From Ceratobasidium sp. AG-K (lineage: Eukaryota; Basidiomycota; Agaricomycetes; Cantharellales; Ceratobasidiaceae), in the NCBI GenBank assembly GCA_037039685.1, contig JAWNGF010000008.1:1736001-1800000 (forward strand): a stretch of DNA of 64,000 bases. Reading direction: 5' to 3'. Shown here piece by piece: positions 1 through 8,227 of the stretch. The translations under genes were made by a program, and so were the position numbers. The notes beneath the pieces were generated by a model. The model did no database searches. It was not told the DNA's origin and saw only the letters and a list, made by a program, of their open reading frames with translations. Positions within the stretch are counted from its first letter, which is position 1; each line of letters opens with the position of its first letter.

Positions 1-295
1 AAAGCGGCAATGTGTTGAAGGGGTGCAGTGGGGGTAGTGCGGAAGGACCCCGTGACCCAGCGACAGGCTTCGTTCTGGACCATCTGCAGGATCTTGCAAA
101 GTGACTTGGCGTTTTGGTTCCTGATCCACAACAGAGAACCATAAGTGAGAATAGGCATAATGCAGGCGTTAATGAGAGTGCGGGCATGACAAACTGATAA
201 GCCTCTACCTGTATTACCCAGCATGCGCATCCCTCCCAGGATGGACTTCGCATGCGTGGACAGCTGGGTCACGTGTTTTTTGAAATCAAGACGGT
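1..295 (-). CDS. LINE ORF2 C-terminal piece (after RT domain), split off by element A
   Basis: Read on the minus strand this stretch is one open frame resembling the thumb and post-RT region of LINE ORF2, with signatures such as HARTLINACIMPILTYGS and CRWVTGSFRTTP. The latter is the usual block after the palm in APE-type LINEs. It continues in frame from the RT fragment that ends at 8228 once element A and one copy of the ACGGT duplication (291-295 and 8228-8232) are taken out. The rest of the protein, including any RNase H domain, lies left of the window. Family recognition is confident; clade is not. Confidence 0.85.
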
Positions 296-793
296 TGTCG
301 TGACCCGTCCCTCCCTCTGTCTCTGTTTGCGGACTCGTGGCTTGCACTAGCGCCTTAAGCGCTCCTCTTCTCCTCTCCGCCCTCTCCCTTGTTTAGTAAG
401 GTGTATGGATGATGTGTCACCATGAGTCATATGACTCATGCTGTTTTCTATTGGCTGGCCTGCGCAGCCCCTTTATGACTTGGACTTTGACTCAGGCATG
501 TGACTCATGTATATACTATGACTCACTTGCTTTCTGAGTATATATACTGGCTTGCAAGCATGGTCATCCCCAGCTTGCTTCGCCTTGTCAACTCTCCCTG
601 CAGTGTGTGATCAAAGGCACTTGGCTACTTAGCCCTTAGCGCAGCCACTTGGACTTAGGAGCTAGTGACTTGTACTGACAAGACTAGCGTTTGTCCACCT
701 TAGTGATAGAGTCTTAGAAGACTTATCACATATTGTTCCACATCTCGAAGGCCATTAGTGGTCGTCAACCATAGGCATTAGCAGGTTGCGACA
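296..793 (+). repeat. 5' LTR of element A
   Basis: 498-bp direct repeat of 7730-8227. It holds five TGACTCA/TGAGTCA motifs (423-429, 432-438, 488-494, 501-507, 519-525), a TATA box (TATATATA, 539-546), and at 572-583 the 12-mer AGCTTGCTTCGC that is complementary to the primer site downstream. The 33-nt spacing from TATA to this 12-mer places it at the expected 5' end of the transcript. Confidence 0.97.
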
Positions 794-795
794 TT

Positions 796-807
796 GCGAA
801 GCAAGCT
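796..807 (+). promoter_or_regulatory. Putative self-priming primer-binding site, element A
   Basis: GCGAAGCAAGCT lies 2 nt after the 5' LTR. It is the exact reverse complement of LTR positions 572-583, which should be the first bases of the element RNA. This is the Tf1/sushi arrangement, where the RNA folds on itself to prime reverse transcription. There is no TGG start typical of tRNA-primed sites. The role is inferred from complementarity and position. Confidence 0.75.
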
Positions 808-851
808 CTTAGTACGCTGAGCCACGAGAAAAAACAAGGTCACGTGACGAC

Positions 852-3023
852 ATGGACAATCGATCCTCAAGTGCAGCGTCTCGAAGGAGCGAGGCTCCAA
901 TAGCAACAATAGTCAAAATCCGGTCAAACCCCTCAAGAGGAGCAAGGGAACGGGCAGGTGATTGGACAGCACCACTTAGAAGTGGTAGCCGCGCGTCAAG
1001 ACCCCCTTCCACCAGCGTCCCAGGAGGAATCGGCAACATTATCGAAACATCAGCAACTCAAGAGGAAACCAGGATCTCAAACGAGCAAGGGTCCACTTCA
1101 CCAACAGTTCGAATAGTCGAAAATCCAATCAATACGCCACCACCAGCAGCTCCAATCGTCACTCTCCATGGGGAAAGTGTGATTAGCCCTAGGGCTGTGC
1201 GTGTGATTAGGATACCAGGACCGCTTAGAAATGCAACCCCGGGTCCATCAAACACCGGAACAACAGGGACAAGACGTCCTTTAGCATTTCCCAACTTCGA
1301 AATGCAATTTCCACCTCCAATAGCTACCCCTGCATCCATGCCACCACTTGTGGAAGTTCCCAGGTCTCACAGCGCCCTGAGCGTGCCATCAACCTTCCAA
1401 TCACAAGGAAGTGTTGAGTCTATTTCACAAGATGAGGGACTGAGGCAAGAACGACTGATGGAAAATATGGAGGGAAATCCAATCCAAGCTCTGGAAAGGA
1501 TCTTCAACACCCTTCAAATCCAATATCAACAAGAGAACGCAGTCCAAGCCCTTAGAATTGAAGGGATGGAACGACGATGGGATCTACAAAACCAAGACAC
1601 GACAAACATGATGCAGCGAATTGAGCGCATTGCGTCTAGAACGGAAGACGGAGTCAACACTTTCTATGAAAGGCTTAGAAATGTGGATCGCGTTCAGCAC
1701 CGAATCCTTGAAGTCTTCGAACAGTCGGTCGAAAATTCCGAACAAATCAACAATAGGTTGAACAATCTTGATCTTCGGATGAACCAAACGTTGCAAGGAC
1801 AAACCCAGCGTATTACACGCATCGAAGAAACCTTAGGGAGAATGGCGGAAGGAATGAGAAACATGACCATCACCCTTGGAAGAATCAATGAGGAGGTTAC
1901 TGATGGATTTCAGGATCAAACCACTAGGATGCAAGAAGTTCGCCTACGAACTAGGGAAACATTTGACCTTCTCGAGCAAATTGGGGCTGACGCCCAAGCA
2001 GAATCCGAACACCGAAGGGAAGAATCACGACGAACCTCCATCGAGATCCCACAACGAAGAGAACCACCCCCTCATCTTCCACCACAGGGACGACGATCAC
2101 CCTCATTTGAGGTGCAAGGACAATCAGGATATCAAATCAGGGATGAGGGAAGAACCTTTATCATCCAAACAAATCAGGGAGGCAATGGAGGAAACCCGGG
2201 ACCACGCATCAAGATGCCAAAAGCCTTTGAAGGAACCAGGGGAACTGCAGCCGAAACCTTCCTCGCAAGAATGAAGGCCTATTTTCGGTTGAACCCTACC
2301 CAGTATGACACAGATGAACGGCGCATTATTGCAGTTCTGATGAACATGGCAGAAGGACCTGCTGGAAATTGGGCACAACCAGTTCTGAACAGATACAACG
2401 ACAATCTAGACCACCCATGGCTAGAATCTTGGAATACTTTCCAAGAGGCCTACAACAGACAATGGAGCGATCCCAGCAAGAAGGTTCAAGCTGAACAAGG
2501 GATCCAGCGACTTTACCAAAACAAGAGCGTATCTGAATACGTCTCTGACTTCCGACTTCTTTCCCAAGAACTCGACTGGAATGACGCGGCACTAGCGGCA
2601 CGCTTCAGACAAGGATTGAATCGCTTCATCAAGGCAGAGCTCGTTCGTGAGGAACTCAGGGACAGAGCAGGGGCGGAACAGCGAGACCTTGAAGGATGGA
2701 TCAACATTGCCCTGCAGGCAGAGGAAATCAACAAATTGACCAATCCGGTTAGCACAAAAAAGAAAAACGATCAAACCACTCAAGCGGAAGGTTCTAGAAC
2801 CCAGAAGATCAAAGGGGATCTAGTCCCAAAGGAAGAAAAGAAACGCCGAAGGGAAAACAATCTCTGCATCAAATGTGGAGAAGCAGGTCACAATCTCGCT
2901 GAGTGCACAAAGGATTGGACCTACAAGGACAAAGGAAAGAAGCCTGTGAAAGGAAAGGCCGCTGAACTCAAAAATGAGATGGTGAATGAGAACGTTTCCA
3001 CCGATTCCGAGTCGGAAAACTAG
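852..3023 (+). CDS. gag: Gag polyprotein, element A
   Basis: A 723-residue capsid/nucleocapsid protein. The first 200 residues are P/S/T-rich and look disordered. Residues about 210-380 are long, charged, heptad-like helices (coiled coil likely). A retrotransposon-gag capsid domain follows at about 450-600. A CCHC zinc knuckle (CIKCGEAGHNLAEC) sits near residue 673. ATG 852 follows the primer site by 44 nt and is the first long frame. The stop at 3021-3023 is immediately preceded by GGAAAAC (3014-3020), a possible -1 slippery heptamer, and pol lies in the -1 frame. Neighbours and zinc knuckle leave little doubt about the family. Confidence 0.93.
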   Translation: MDNRSSSAASRRSEAPIATIVKIRSNPSRGARERAGDWTAPLRSGSRASRPPSTSVPGGIGNIIETSATQEETRISNEQGSTSPTVRIVENPINTPPPAAPIVTLHGESVISPRAVRVIRIPGPLRNATPGPSNTGTTGTRRPLAFPNFEMQFPPPIATPASMPPLVEVPRSHSALSVPSTFQSQGSVESISQDEGLRQERLMENMEGNPIQALERIFNTLQIQYQQENAVQALRIEGMERRWDLQNQDTTNMMQRIERIASRTEDGVNTFYERLRNVDRVQHRILEVFEQSVENSEQINNRLNNLDLRMNQTLQGQTQRITRIEETLGRMAEGMRNMTITLGRINEEVTDGFQDQTTRMQEVRLRTRETFDLLEQIGADAQAESEHRREESRRTSIEIPQRREPPPHLPPQGRRSPSFEVQGQSGYQIRDEGRTFIIQTNQGGNGGNPGPRIKMPKAFEGTRGTAAETFLARMKAYFRLNPTQYDTDERRIIAVLMNMAEGPAGNWAQPVLNRYNDNLDHPWLESWNTFQEAYNRQWSDPSKKVQAEQGIQRLYQNKSVSEYVSDFRLLSQELDWNDAALAARFRQGLNRFIKAELVREELRDRAGAEQRDLEGWINIALQAEEINKLTNPVSTKKKNDQTTQAEGSRTQKIKGDLVPKEEKKRRRENNLCIKCGEAGHNLAECTKDWTYKDKGKKPVKGKAAELKNEMVNENVSTDSESEN

Positions 3024-3040
3024 ATGGGCGTCTCTCCACC

Positions 3041-6000
3041 GTGTGCGAAGATGCCCCAACTTCCTCTCTGCAAAATGTATACTATTACAAGGCAACAAAT
3101 GAAACACCCATGGTATACACAACCGCAGAGGGAATCACGGAAAAAATCTCAACTCTCATCGACTCTGGCTCTTCTAGAAACTTCATTGACCTGAGGTTTG
3201 CCATCGAAAACAACATCCCTTTGACCAAATTACAAACTCCCAGAAGCATTGAAACCATCGACGGAAAAACGCAAAAGGATCAAATCCAATTCAGGTGCAA
3301 GCTGAAATTTGATCTAGAAAAAAGAACGTTTTGCCAGAAATTCTATGTCATGAACACTGGCACACAACCCATGATCCTAGGAATGCCATGGCTGAAGGAA
3401 ACCAACCCTGAAATATCCTGGTCCCCCTTTGCTATCAAGTGGAAGAAAGAAGATTCCTTCATTGCCAAGGCAGGACTACTTCAGGAACTACCAGATGAAC
3501 TTCAAGAATTCAAGGACGTTTTTGATGAAGAAAGATATGACAAACTCCCGGAACACAGAGAATGGGACTGCAGAATCGATTTCTATGACAACGATCGTCT
3601 CCCAAAACCAAGAAAGGCCTACCCGCTGTCACCAAGGGAAAGAGAAGCTACAAGGGAATACATTGCAAGTGAACTCCGGTCAGGACGTATTAGACCCAGC
3701 AAATCTCCCTTAGCCGCAAGCCTTTTCTTTGTCAAAAAGGCACTGAAGGAAGGACAGACCATACCTGACCTACGCCCAGTTGTTGACTACAGAGGAGCAA
3801 ATGAGGAAACCATCCCGGACCGATATCCCATTCCATTACTCGAACAGCTCCTAGAGATTTTCAAGAAGACCGGTGAAAATTCGAAAGAAGAACTCTTCAT
3901 TACTTCCCTCGACCTGAAGAATGGCTTTTGGAATGTTAGAATCAGAGAAGGAGACGAGTGGAAGACAGCATTCATCACCTCAGAAGGCCTTTTCGAATAC
4001 ACTGTGATGGCCTTTGGGCTCAAAAATGCACCTTCCACTTTTCAAAGAATGATGGACCACATCTTCAGAGACATGATCGGAGTGAAGATTGTGATCTACA
4101 TCGACGACATCCTTATTATTTCTAGAGGAAGAAATCAGCACACCATAGATATCAAGGAAGTCTTGCAAAGATTGAGGAAGAACAACCTCTTTGGAAACTT
4201 GAAGAAATGTACCTTCTATGGAAAAAGGGCTGACTGGGTTGGGTTCGTTGTCGACGAGAACGGCATTTCCATGAACAAAGACAAGATCAAAACTATCCAA
4301 GAATGGCCCACCCCAAAAACCGTGAAACAATTACAAGCATTCATCGGTTTCTGCAACTTCTATAGAAGATTCGTAGTAGCCTTCTCCTCAATTGTCAAGC
4401 CCCTGACTCAATTGACAAGAAAGGACAGAAAGTGGGAATGGAATCCCGAACACCAGGAGGCCTTTGACTCCCTGAAAGAGGTCATTTCAAAGGAACCGGT
4501 GCTAGCACACCCCGACGAATCAAAACAGTACTTCCTTGAAACAGATGCTTCAGGGGTTGCAATGGGAGCTATCCTTAGCCAACGACAGAAGGACGGTTAC
4601 TTACACCCAGTAGGATTTCTCTCAAAAGGCTTCAAGGAGGCAGAGCTGAACTATGACACGCATGACAAGGAGCTTCTTGCTATCATAGAAGCTTTACGAC
4701 ACTGGCGGATCCACCTGGAAGGCACAAAAGAGCCAATAGTGATCTACACAGATCACAAAAACCTCACTTACTGGCAGAAAGCCAGCACCTTCAACCGAAG
4801 ACACAACAGATGGCTTCTCATGCTGGCAAGCTACAATTTCGAGATCCACTACAGACCTGGCAAAATGTCGGAAAAACCGGACATCCTCTCAAGAAGAAGT
4901 GATCACAATGATATCGCGTCCGCAGAACAAGTGATGATCTCTGCCGAAAACTTCAAGGGATTCTCAGCCCAGATGAGTGACGACATTATTGCAGAAATCA
5001 AGGAAGCCCTAGAGGAGGACGAAAGCTTGGAAACCCTGATCAAAAGCACCAAGAGGAAGGAAGACCTACCTCCCTCTGTGAGGAAACAATTCAAGGACTA
5101 CGAAATGAGCGAAGATCTCCTGTGGTATCAAGGAAGAATTGTCGTCCCTGAGGAAAAGGACATCAAACTGAAGCTTCTGAAGCTTTACCACGACTCGCCC
5201 ATTGCGGGTCACCAAGGACAGGCCAGGACTCTAGAACTCATCTCTAGAAACTACTACTGGCCAGGCATGAAAGCCCAAGTCAACAAGTATGTTGAAAGCT
5301 GTGAAGCGTGCCAGAGAGGGAAGGGAAGCAAAGGACACCTACCGCTCAAACCCTTGCCCATTCCGAAAAGACCCTGGGAAAATATCGCTTATGACTTTAT
5401 CGTGAAACTACCAAGATCACAAGGGTTTGATAGCGTCCTTGTTGTGATGGACCGTTTTTCCAGAATGGCACACTTCATCCCCTGCAAAGAATCCACAAAC
5501 TCGGAAGAACTTGCCGATATCTTTGTGAAGGAAGTATGGCGTCTCCATGGATTCCCCAAGACCACTGTTTCGGATAGAGGAACCACCTTCAAATCACACT
5601 TCCTAGAAGCTGTCTACAAGCGGCTAGGAATCCAAGGAACGTTCTCCACAGCCTTCCACCCTGAAACAGATGGCTTGGTAGAGAGAACAAACCAGTGGCT
5701 TGAAGGATGGATACGCATCTTTGGAAATCACAAGCAGGATGACTGGGCAAAATGGTTACCTATTGCGGAATTTTGCCACAACAATCACAAGAACCGAGTC
5801 ACAAACAAATCCCCCTTTGAGGTCATCTATGGTATGACTCCCAAATGGTCTATTGAGGACTACGTGACTCGCTCCCCAGAAGGAGACAAGTGGACAAGGG
5901 ATATGGAAGCAGTATGGGAGGAAACAAGGGCTCTGATGGAATATCATCAGTCAAAAGAAGAGACCCCAAAAACACAATACAAGGAAGGGGACAACGTGTG

Positions 6001-7606
6001 GCTCCTGACTACCAACATTACCACAAGACGACCAAGCAAGAAGCTTGACGACAAGAAGACAGGTCCCTTTGTTGTGAAGAAACAAATCTCTTCACACGCT
6101 TACCAACTTGATCTTCCAAAATCCATGCGCATCCACAACGTTTTCCATGGAAACATGTTGACCCCCTATACTGAAGACCTAGATTTCCAACGAAATCAAC
6201 CCCGACCACCACCAGTCATCACTGAGGAAGGTGAGGAAGAATACGAAGTAGAGAAGATTGTGGATTGGCACCAAGACCCTGATGGGCTGAAATACCGCAT
6301 CAGATGGAAGGGTTACAGCCCCCTGGAAGATACAGAAGAACCGGCGGAGAACTTTGCCGGACTGACTCATGTCATGAGAAAGTTCCAGAAGGACTTTCCC
6401 AATGGCCCGCTCCCTCCAAATTTCACTCCCCCAGAGTACAAAAGGACGAGAGGGAAAGCCGCAAAAATCACCACTCCAGCTTTTCAGCCAGTTACCACTG
6501 ACACTCTACAAGCTTCTTCCCCTCTTACAAACTTTTTCCTCAAACAAGAATGCCTGCCTACCGCACCGTCTCCTCCGCCTCCTGCTCCAAGTCCTCGGAG
6601 TACAAGAAAGCTAGGGCCTACAAGAAAGCCCTCATGCTCGCTGGAACCGGCGAGTACGCCATCAACAACAGGGACACCGCCCCCTGGTCCCTCAATGAGG
6701 CCAAGGCCCTGGCCAAGCAACTTGAACCAGGCGTCCAACTTGGGTACATACCCCTGCGGGAACGGACAAACATCAAGTGGGACGAGGAACGCAAGTCCCT
6801 CATCATCCCCCGACTTGGCTCCCTGCTCTGGGTCAGCCACCCAGACAACCGACCCTACGATCCGACAGACATTGGCCGCAGCAAGTACTATCACTGCCGC
6901 GGCTGCATCGGACTTACGGTCCACAACGTGGTCCTCAAGAGCAAGGACGCCTGGAACCGGGACACCGGTTACAAATGGGAAGGGGACGAATGGTTCAAGA
7001 GGGAAAACGACCCCCGACTGGCCCTCGACAACGGCGGACACCATGACGAGGAAGGGATATGGTGGCGCCCATGTGCCACTGACTTCGAGTCAGGATGGCC
7101 TGCGGACTGTGAGTCGGAACACCTACCAGTTCCCACAAGCACTTACCCAAGAGATGATCCCGCTTTCAACACCATTGATTGGTCAAAAGGCGCCGACGGA
7201 AGCGGACACGTCAACCTGGCAGGACAGCCAATGGAAGACGTCAGGGAAGAGGTCGTCGAAGGTCCCGCTGCACCTCCTAGCTCCAAGGCCGGACAACTTG
7301 AACGAGAATGGGAGGCCACCTGGGACAGGGCACGAGCAAACGTCGAGGCCCTCATTGCCGATGTTGGCAACGCCATCGCCAACATGGATCCACACCCGCC
7401 AAGCGACCGAATGCCATGTGACGCCAACGTCCTCGAGGCCTATCGCCTCGTTCAGTGCGGATCCTGGTCAGTCGAGCAACTCAACAAGTGGCTTGACCAC
7501 AGGCAAGAACAGTGGTCCAAACGAGAAGCGGCAGAACTCGAGCGCCTGCAACAACTCCACCAGGAGGAGCTCGACCGCCTCTACCAGGAGAAATGGGACC
7601 GAATGA
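3041..7606 (+). CDS. pol: Pol polyprotein (PR-RT-RNase H-IN-chromodomain), element A
   Basis: Open from upstream of the gag stop in the -1 frame; no convincing own ATG, so expression by -1 frameshifting from gag is likely. Order: aspartic protease with LIDSGSSRNFID near residue 40; RT with YIDDILI near residue 353; Ty3-type RNase H (LETDASGVAMGAIL) near 500; integrase with an HHCC zinc-binding region (HDSPIAGHQGQ...CEACQRGK, about 718-760) and DDE core starting near 785 (DFIVKLP); and a chromodomain at about 1066-1120 (EEEYEVEKIVDW...YRIRWKGY). The frame stays open about 400 codons beyond the chromodomain, but that tail is P/S/T-rich and overlaps ORF3 in another frame, so the true end of functional Pol is probably near 6450. 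Confidence 0.93.
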   Translation: MCEDAPTSSLQNVYYYKATNETPMVYTTAEGITEKISTLIDSGSSRNFIDLRFAIENNIPLTKLQTPRSIETIDGKTQKDQIQFRCKLKFDLEKRTFCQKFYVMNTGTQPMILGMPWLKETNPEISWSPFAIKWKKEDSFIAKAGLLQELPDELQEFKDVFDEERYDKLPEHREWDCRIDFYDNDRLPKPRKAYPLSPREREATREYIASELRSGRIRPSKSPLAASLFFVKKALKEGQTIPDLRPVVDYRGANEETIPDRYPIPLLEQLLEIFKKTGENSKEELFITSLDLKNGFWNVRIREGDEWKTAFITSEGLFEYTVMAFGLKNAPSTFQRMMDHIFRDMIGVKIVIYIDDILIISRGRNQHTIDIKEVLQRLRKNNLFGNLKKCTFYGKRADWVGFVVDENGISMNKDKIKTIQEWPTPKTVKQLQAFIGFCNFYRRFVVAFSSIVKPLTQLTRKDRKWEWNPEHQEAFDSLKEVISKEPVLAHPDESKQYFLETDASGVAMGAILSQRQKDGYLHPVGFLSKGFKEAELNYDTHDKELLAIIEALRHWRIHLEGTKEPIVIYTDHKNLTYWQKASTFNRRHNRWLLMLASYNFEIHYRPGKMSEKPDILSRRSDHNDIASAEQVMISAENFKGFSAQMSDDIIAEIKEALEEDESLETLIKSTKRKEDLPPSVRKQFKDYEMSEDLLWYQGRIVVPEEKDIKLKLLKLYHDSPIAGHQGQARTLELISRNYYWPGMKAQVNKYVESCEACQRGKGSKGHLPLKPLPIPKRPWENIAYDFIVKLPRSQGFDSVLVVMDRFSRMAHFIPCKESTNSEELADIFVKEVWRLHGFPKTTVSDRGTTFKSHFLEAVYKRLGIQGTFSTAFHPETDGLVERTNQWLEGWIRIFGNHKQDDWAKWLPIAEFCHNNHKNRVTNKSPFEVIYGMTPKWSIEDYVTRSPEGDKWTRDMEAVWEETRALMEYHQSKEETPKTQYKEGDNVWLLTTNITTRRPSKKLDDKKTGPFVVKKQISSHAYQLDLPKSMRIHNVFHGNMLTPYTEDLDFQRNQPRPPPVITEEGEEEYEVEKIVDWHQDPDGLKYRIRWKGYSPLEDTEEPAENFAGLTHVMRKFQKDFPNGPLPPNFTPPEYKRTRGKAAKITTPAFQPVTTDTLQASSPLTNFFLKQECLPTAPSPPPPAPSPRSTRKLGPTRKPSCSLEPASTPSTTGTPPPGPSMRPRPWPSNLNQASNLGTYPCGNGQTSSGTRNASPSSSPDLAPCSGSATQTTDPTIRQTLAAASTITAAAASDLRSTTWSSRARTPGTGTPVTNGKGTNGSRGKTTPDWPSTTADTMTRKGYGGAHVPLTSSQDGLRTVSRNTYQFPQALTQEMIPLSTPLIGQKAPTEADTSTWQDSQWKTSGKRSSKVPLHLLAPRPDNLNENGRPPGTGHEQTSRPSLPMLATPSPTWIHTRQATECHVTPTSSRPIASFSADPGQSSNSTSGLTTGKNSGPNEKRQNSSACNNSTRRSSTASTRRNGTE

Positions 7607-7689
7607 ACGAGGTCCTTGAAGCGGACATGCAAGCCCTGGCGGAACGCGTGGGGTGGCTGGAACTGAAGGAATGGGTCGCCCGCAAATAG
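6550..7689 (+). CDS. ORF3, conserved third gene of element A, unknown function
   Basis: A 379-residue frame starting MPAYRT, in the -1 frame relative to pol and overlapping its tail by over 1 kb. I do not recognise a known domain. It matches ORF3 of family B at the MPA start and in a Y/F-x-CRGC-x4-V-x2-VVL-x-S block (here YYHCRGC and VHNVVLKS, near residues 116-130). The middle is rich in W, D and E and the C-terminus (about 260-379) is charged and helical. Codons are markedly more GC-ending than those of gag and pol. It sits in the position where env lies in errantiviruses, but I see no signal peptide or membrane segment. The stop codon is the first pair of an 8-bp hairpin before the polypurine tract. 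Confidence 0.75.
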   Translation: MPAYRTVSSASCSKSSEYKKARAYKKALMLAGTGEYAINNRDTAPWSLNEAKALAKQLEPGVQLGYIPLRERTNIKWDEERKSLIIPRLGSLLWVSHPDNRPYDPTDIGRSKYYHCRGCIGLTVHNVVLKSKDAWNRDTGYKWEGDEWFKRENDPRLALDNGGHHDEEGIWWRPCATDFESGWPADCESEHLPVPTSTYPRDDPAFNTIDWSKGADGSGHVNLAGQPMEDVREEVVEGPAAPPSSKAGQLEREWEATWDRARANVEALIADVGNAIANMDPHPPSDRMPCDANVLEAYRLVQCGSWSVEQLNKWLDHRQEQWSKREAAELERLQQLHQEELDRLYQEKWDRMNEVLEADMQALAERVGWLELKEWVARK

Positions 7690-7729
7690 GCGAGTGCGCT
7701 CCACTACACTCGCCTTTGTGGGGGGGCAA
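7689..7729 (+). other. 8-bp stem-loop and polypurine tract, element A
   Basis: GGCGAGTG (7689-7696) pairs perfectly with CACTCGCC (7707-7714) across a 10-nt loop. The stem begins at the last base of the ORF3 stop codon. It is followed by the polypurine tract GGGGGGGCAA (7720-7729), which directly abuts the 3' LTR and should prime plus-strand synthesis. Family B has a hairpin of unrelated sequence in the same place. Confidence 0.75.
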
Positions 7730-8227
7730 TGTCGTGACCTGTCCCTCCCTCTGTCTCTGTTTGCGGACTCGTGGCTTGCACTAGCGCCTTAAGCGCTCCT
7801 CTTCTCCTCTCCGCCCTCTCCCTTGTTTAGTAAGGTGTATGGATGATGTGTCACCATGAGTCATATGACTCATGCTGTTTTCTATTGGCTGGCCTGCGCA
7901 GCCCCTTTATGACTTGGACTTTGACTCAGGCATGTGACTCATGTATATACTATGACTCACTTGCTTTCTGAGTATATATACTGGCTTGCAAGCATGGTCA
8001 TCCCCAGCTTGCTTCGCCTTGTCAACTCTCCCTGCAGTGTGTGATCAAAGGCACTTGGCTACTTAGCCCTTAGCGCAGCCACTTGGACTTAGGAGCTAGT
8101 GACTTGTACTGACAAGACTAGCGTTTGTCCACCTTAGTGATAGAGTCTTAGAAGACTTATCACATATTGTTCCACATCTCGAAGGCCATTAGTGGTCGTC
8201 AACCATAGGCATTAGCAGGTTGCGACA
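7730..8227 (+). repeat. 3' LTR of element A
   Basis: 498 bp, identical by eye to 296-793 except 7740 (T for C at a CpG). It ends ...GCGACA and is followed by the target duplication ACGGT (8228-8232). Confidence 0.97.

Larger units (their letters stand above)
296..8227 (+). mobile_element. Complete Ty3/gypsy chromovirus, family A
   Basis: Two 498-bp LTRs (296-793 and 7730-8227) begin TGTCG and end CGACA. They differ by eye at a single base (306 C versus 7740 T, a CpG site). The element is flanked by the 5-bp duplication ACGGT at 291-295 and 8228-8232, so both ends are exact. Internal order is primer site, gag, pol (PR-RT-RNase H-integrase-chromodomain), ORF3, hairpin, polypurine tract. All reading frames are open, so this copy is young and may be competent. 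It interrupts ORF2 of a LINE lying on the minus strand. Confidence 0.97.

Noticed and set aside
6484..7044. 186-codon frame on the minus strand opposite ORF3 of A
   Set aside because: GC-rich codon pattern of ORF3 leaves the antisense frame open; low-complexity G/V-rich product, no counterpart in family B.
6550..7689. ORF3 as an env gene
   Set aside because: Position fits, but I see no signal peptide, transmembrane helix or fusion-peptide-like segment in any of the four copies.
8189..8227. Last codons of LINE ORF2 up to 8189
   Set aside because: They come from the 3' LTR of element A; ORF2 truly continues at 295.
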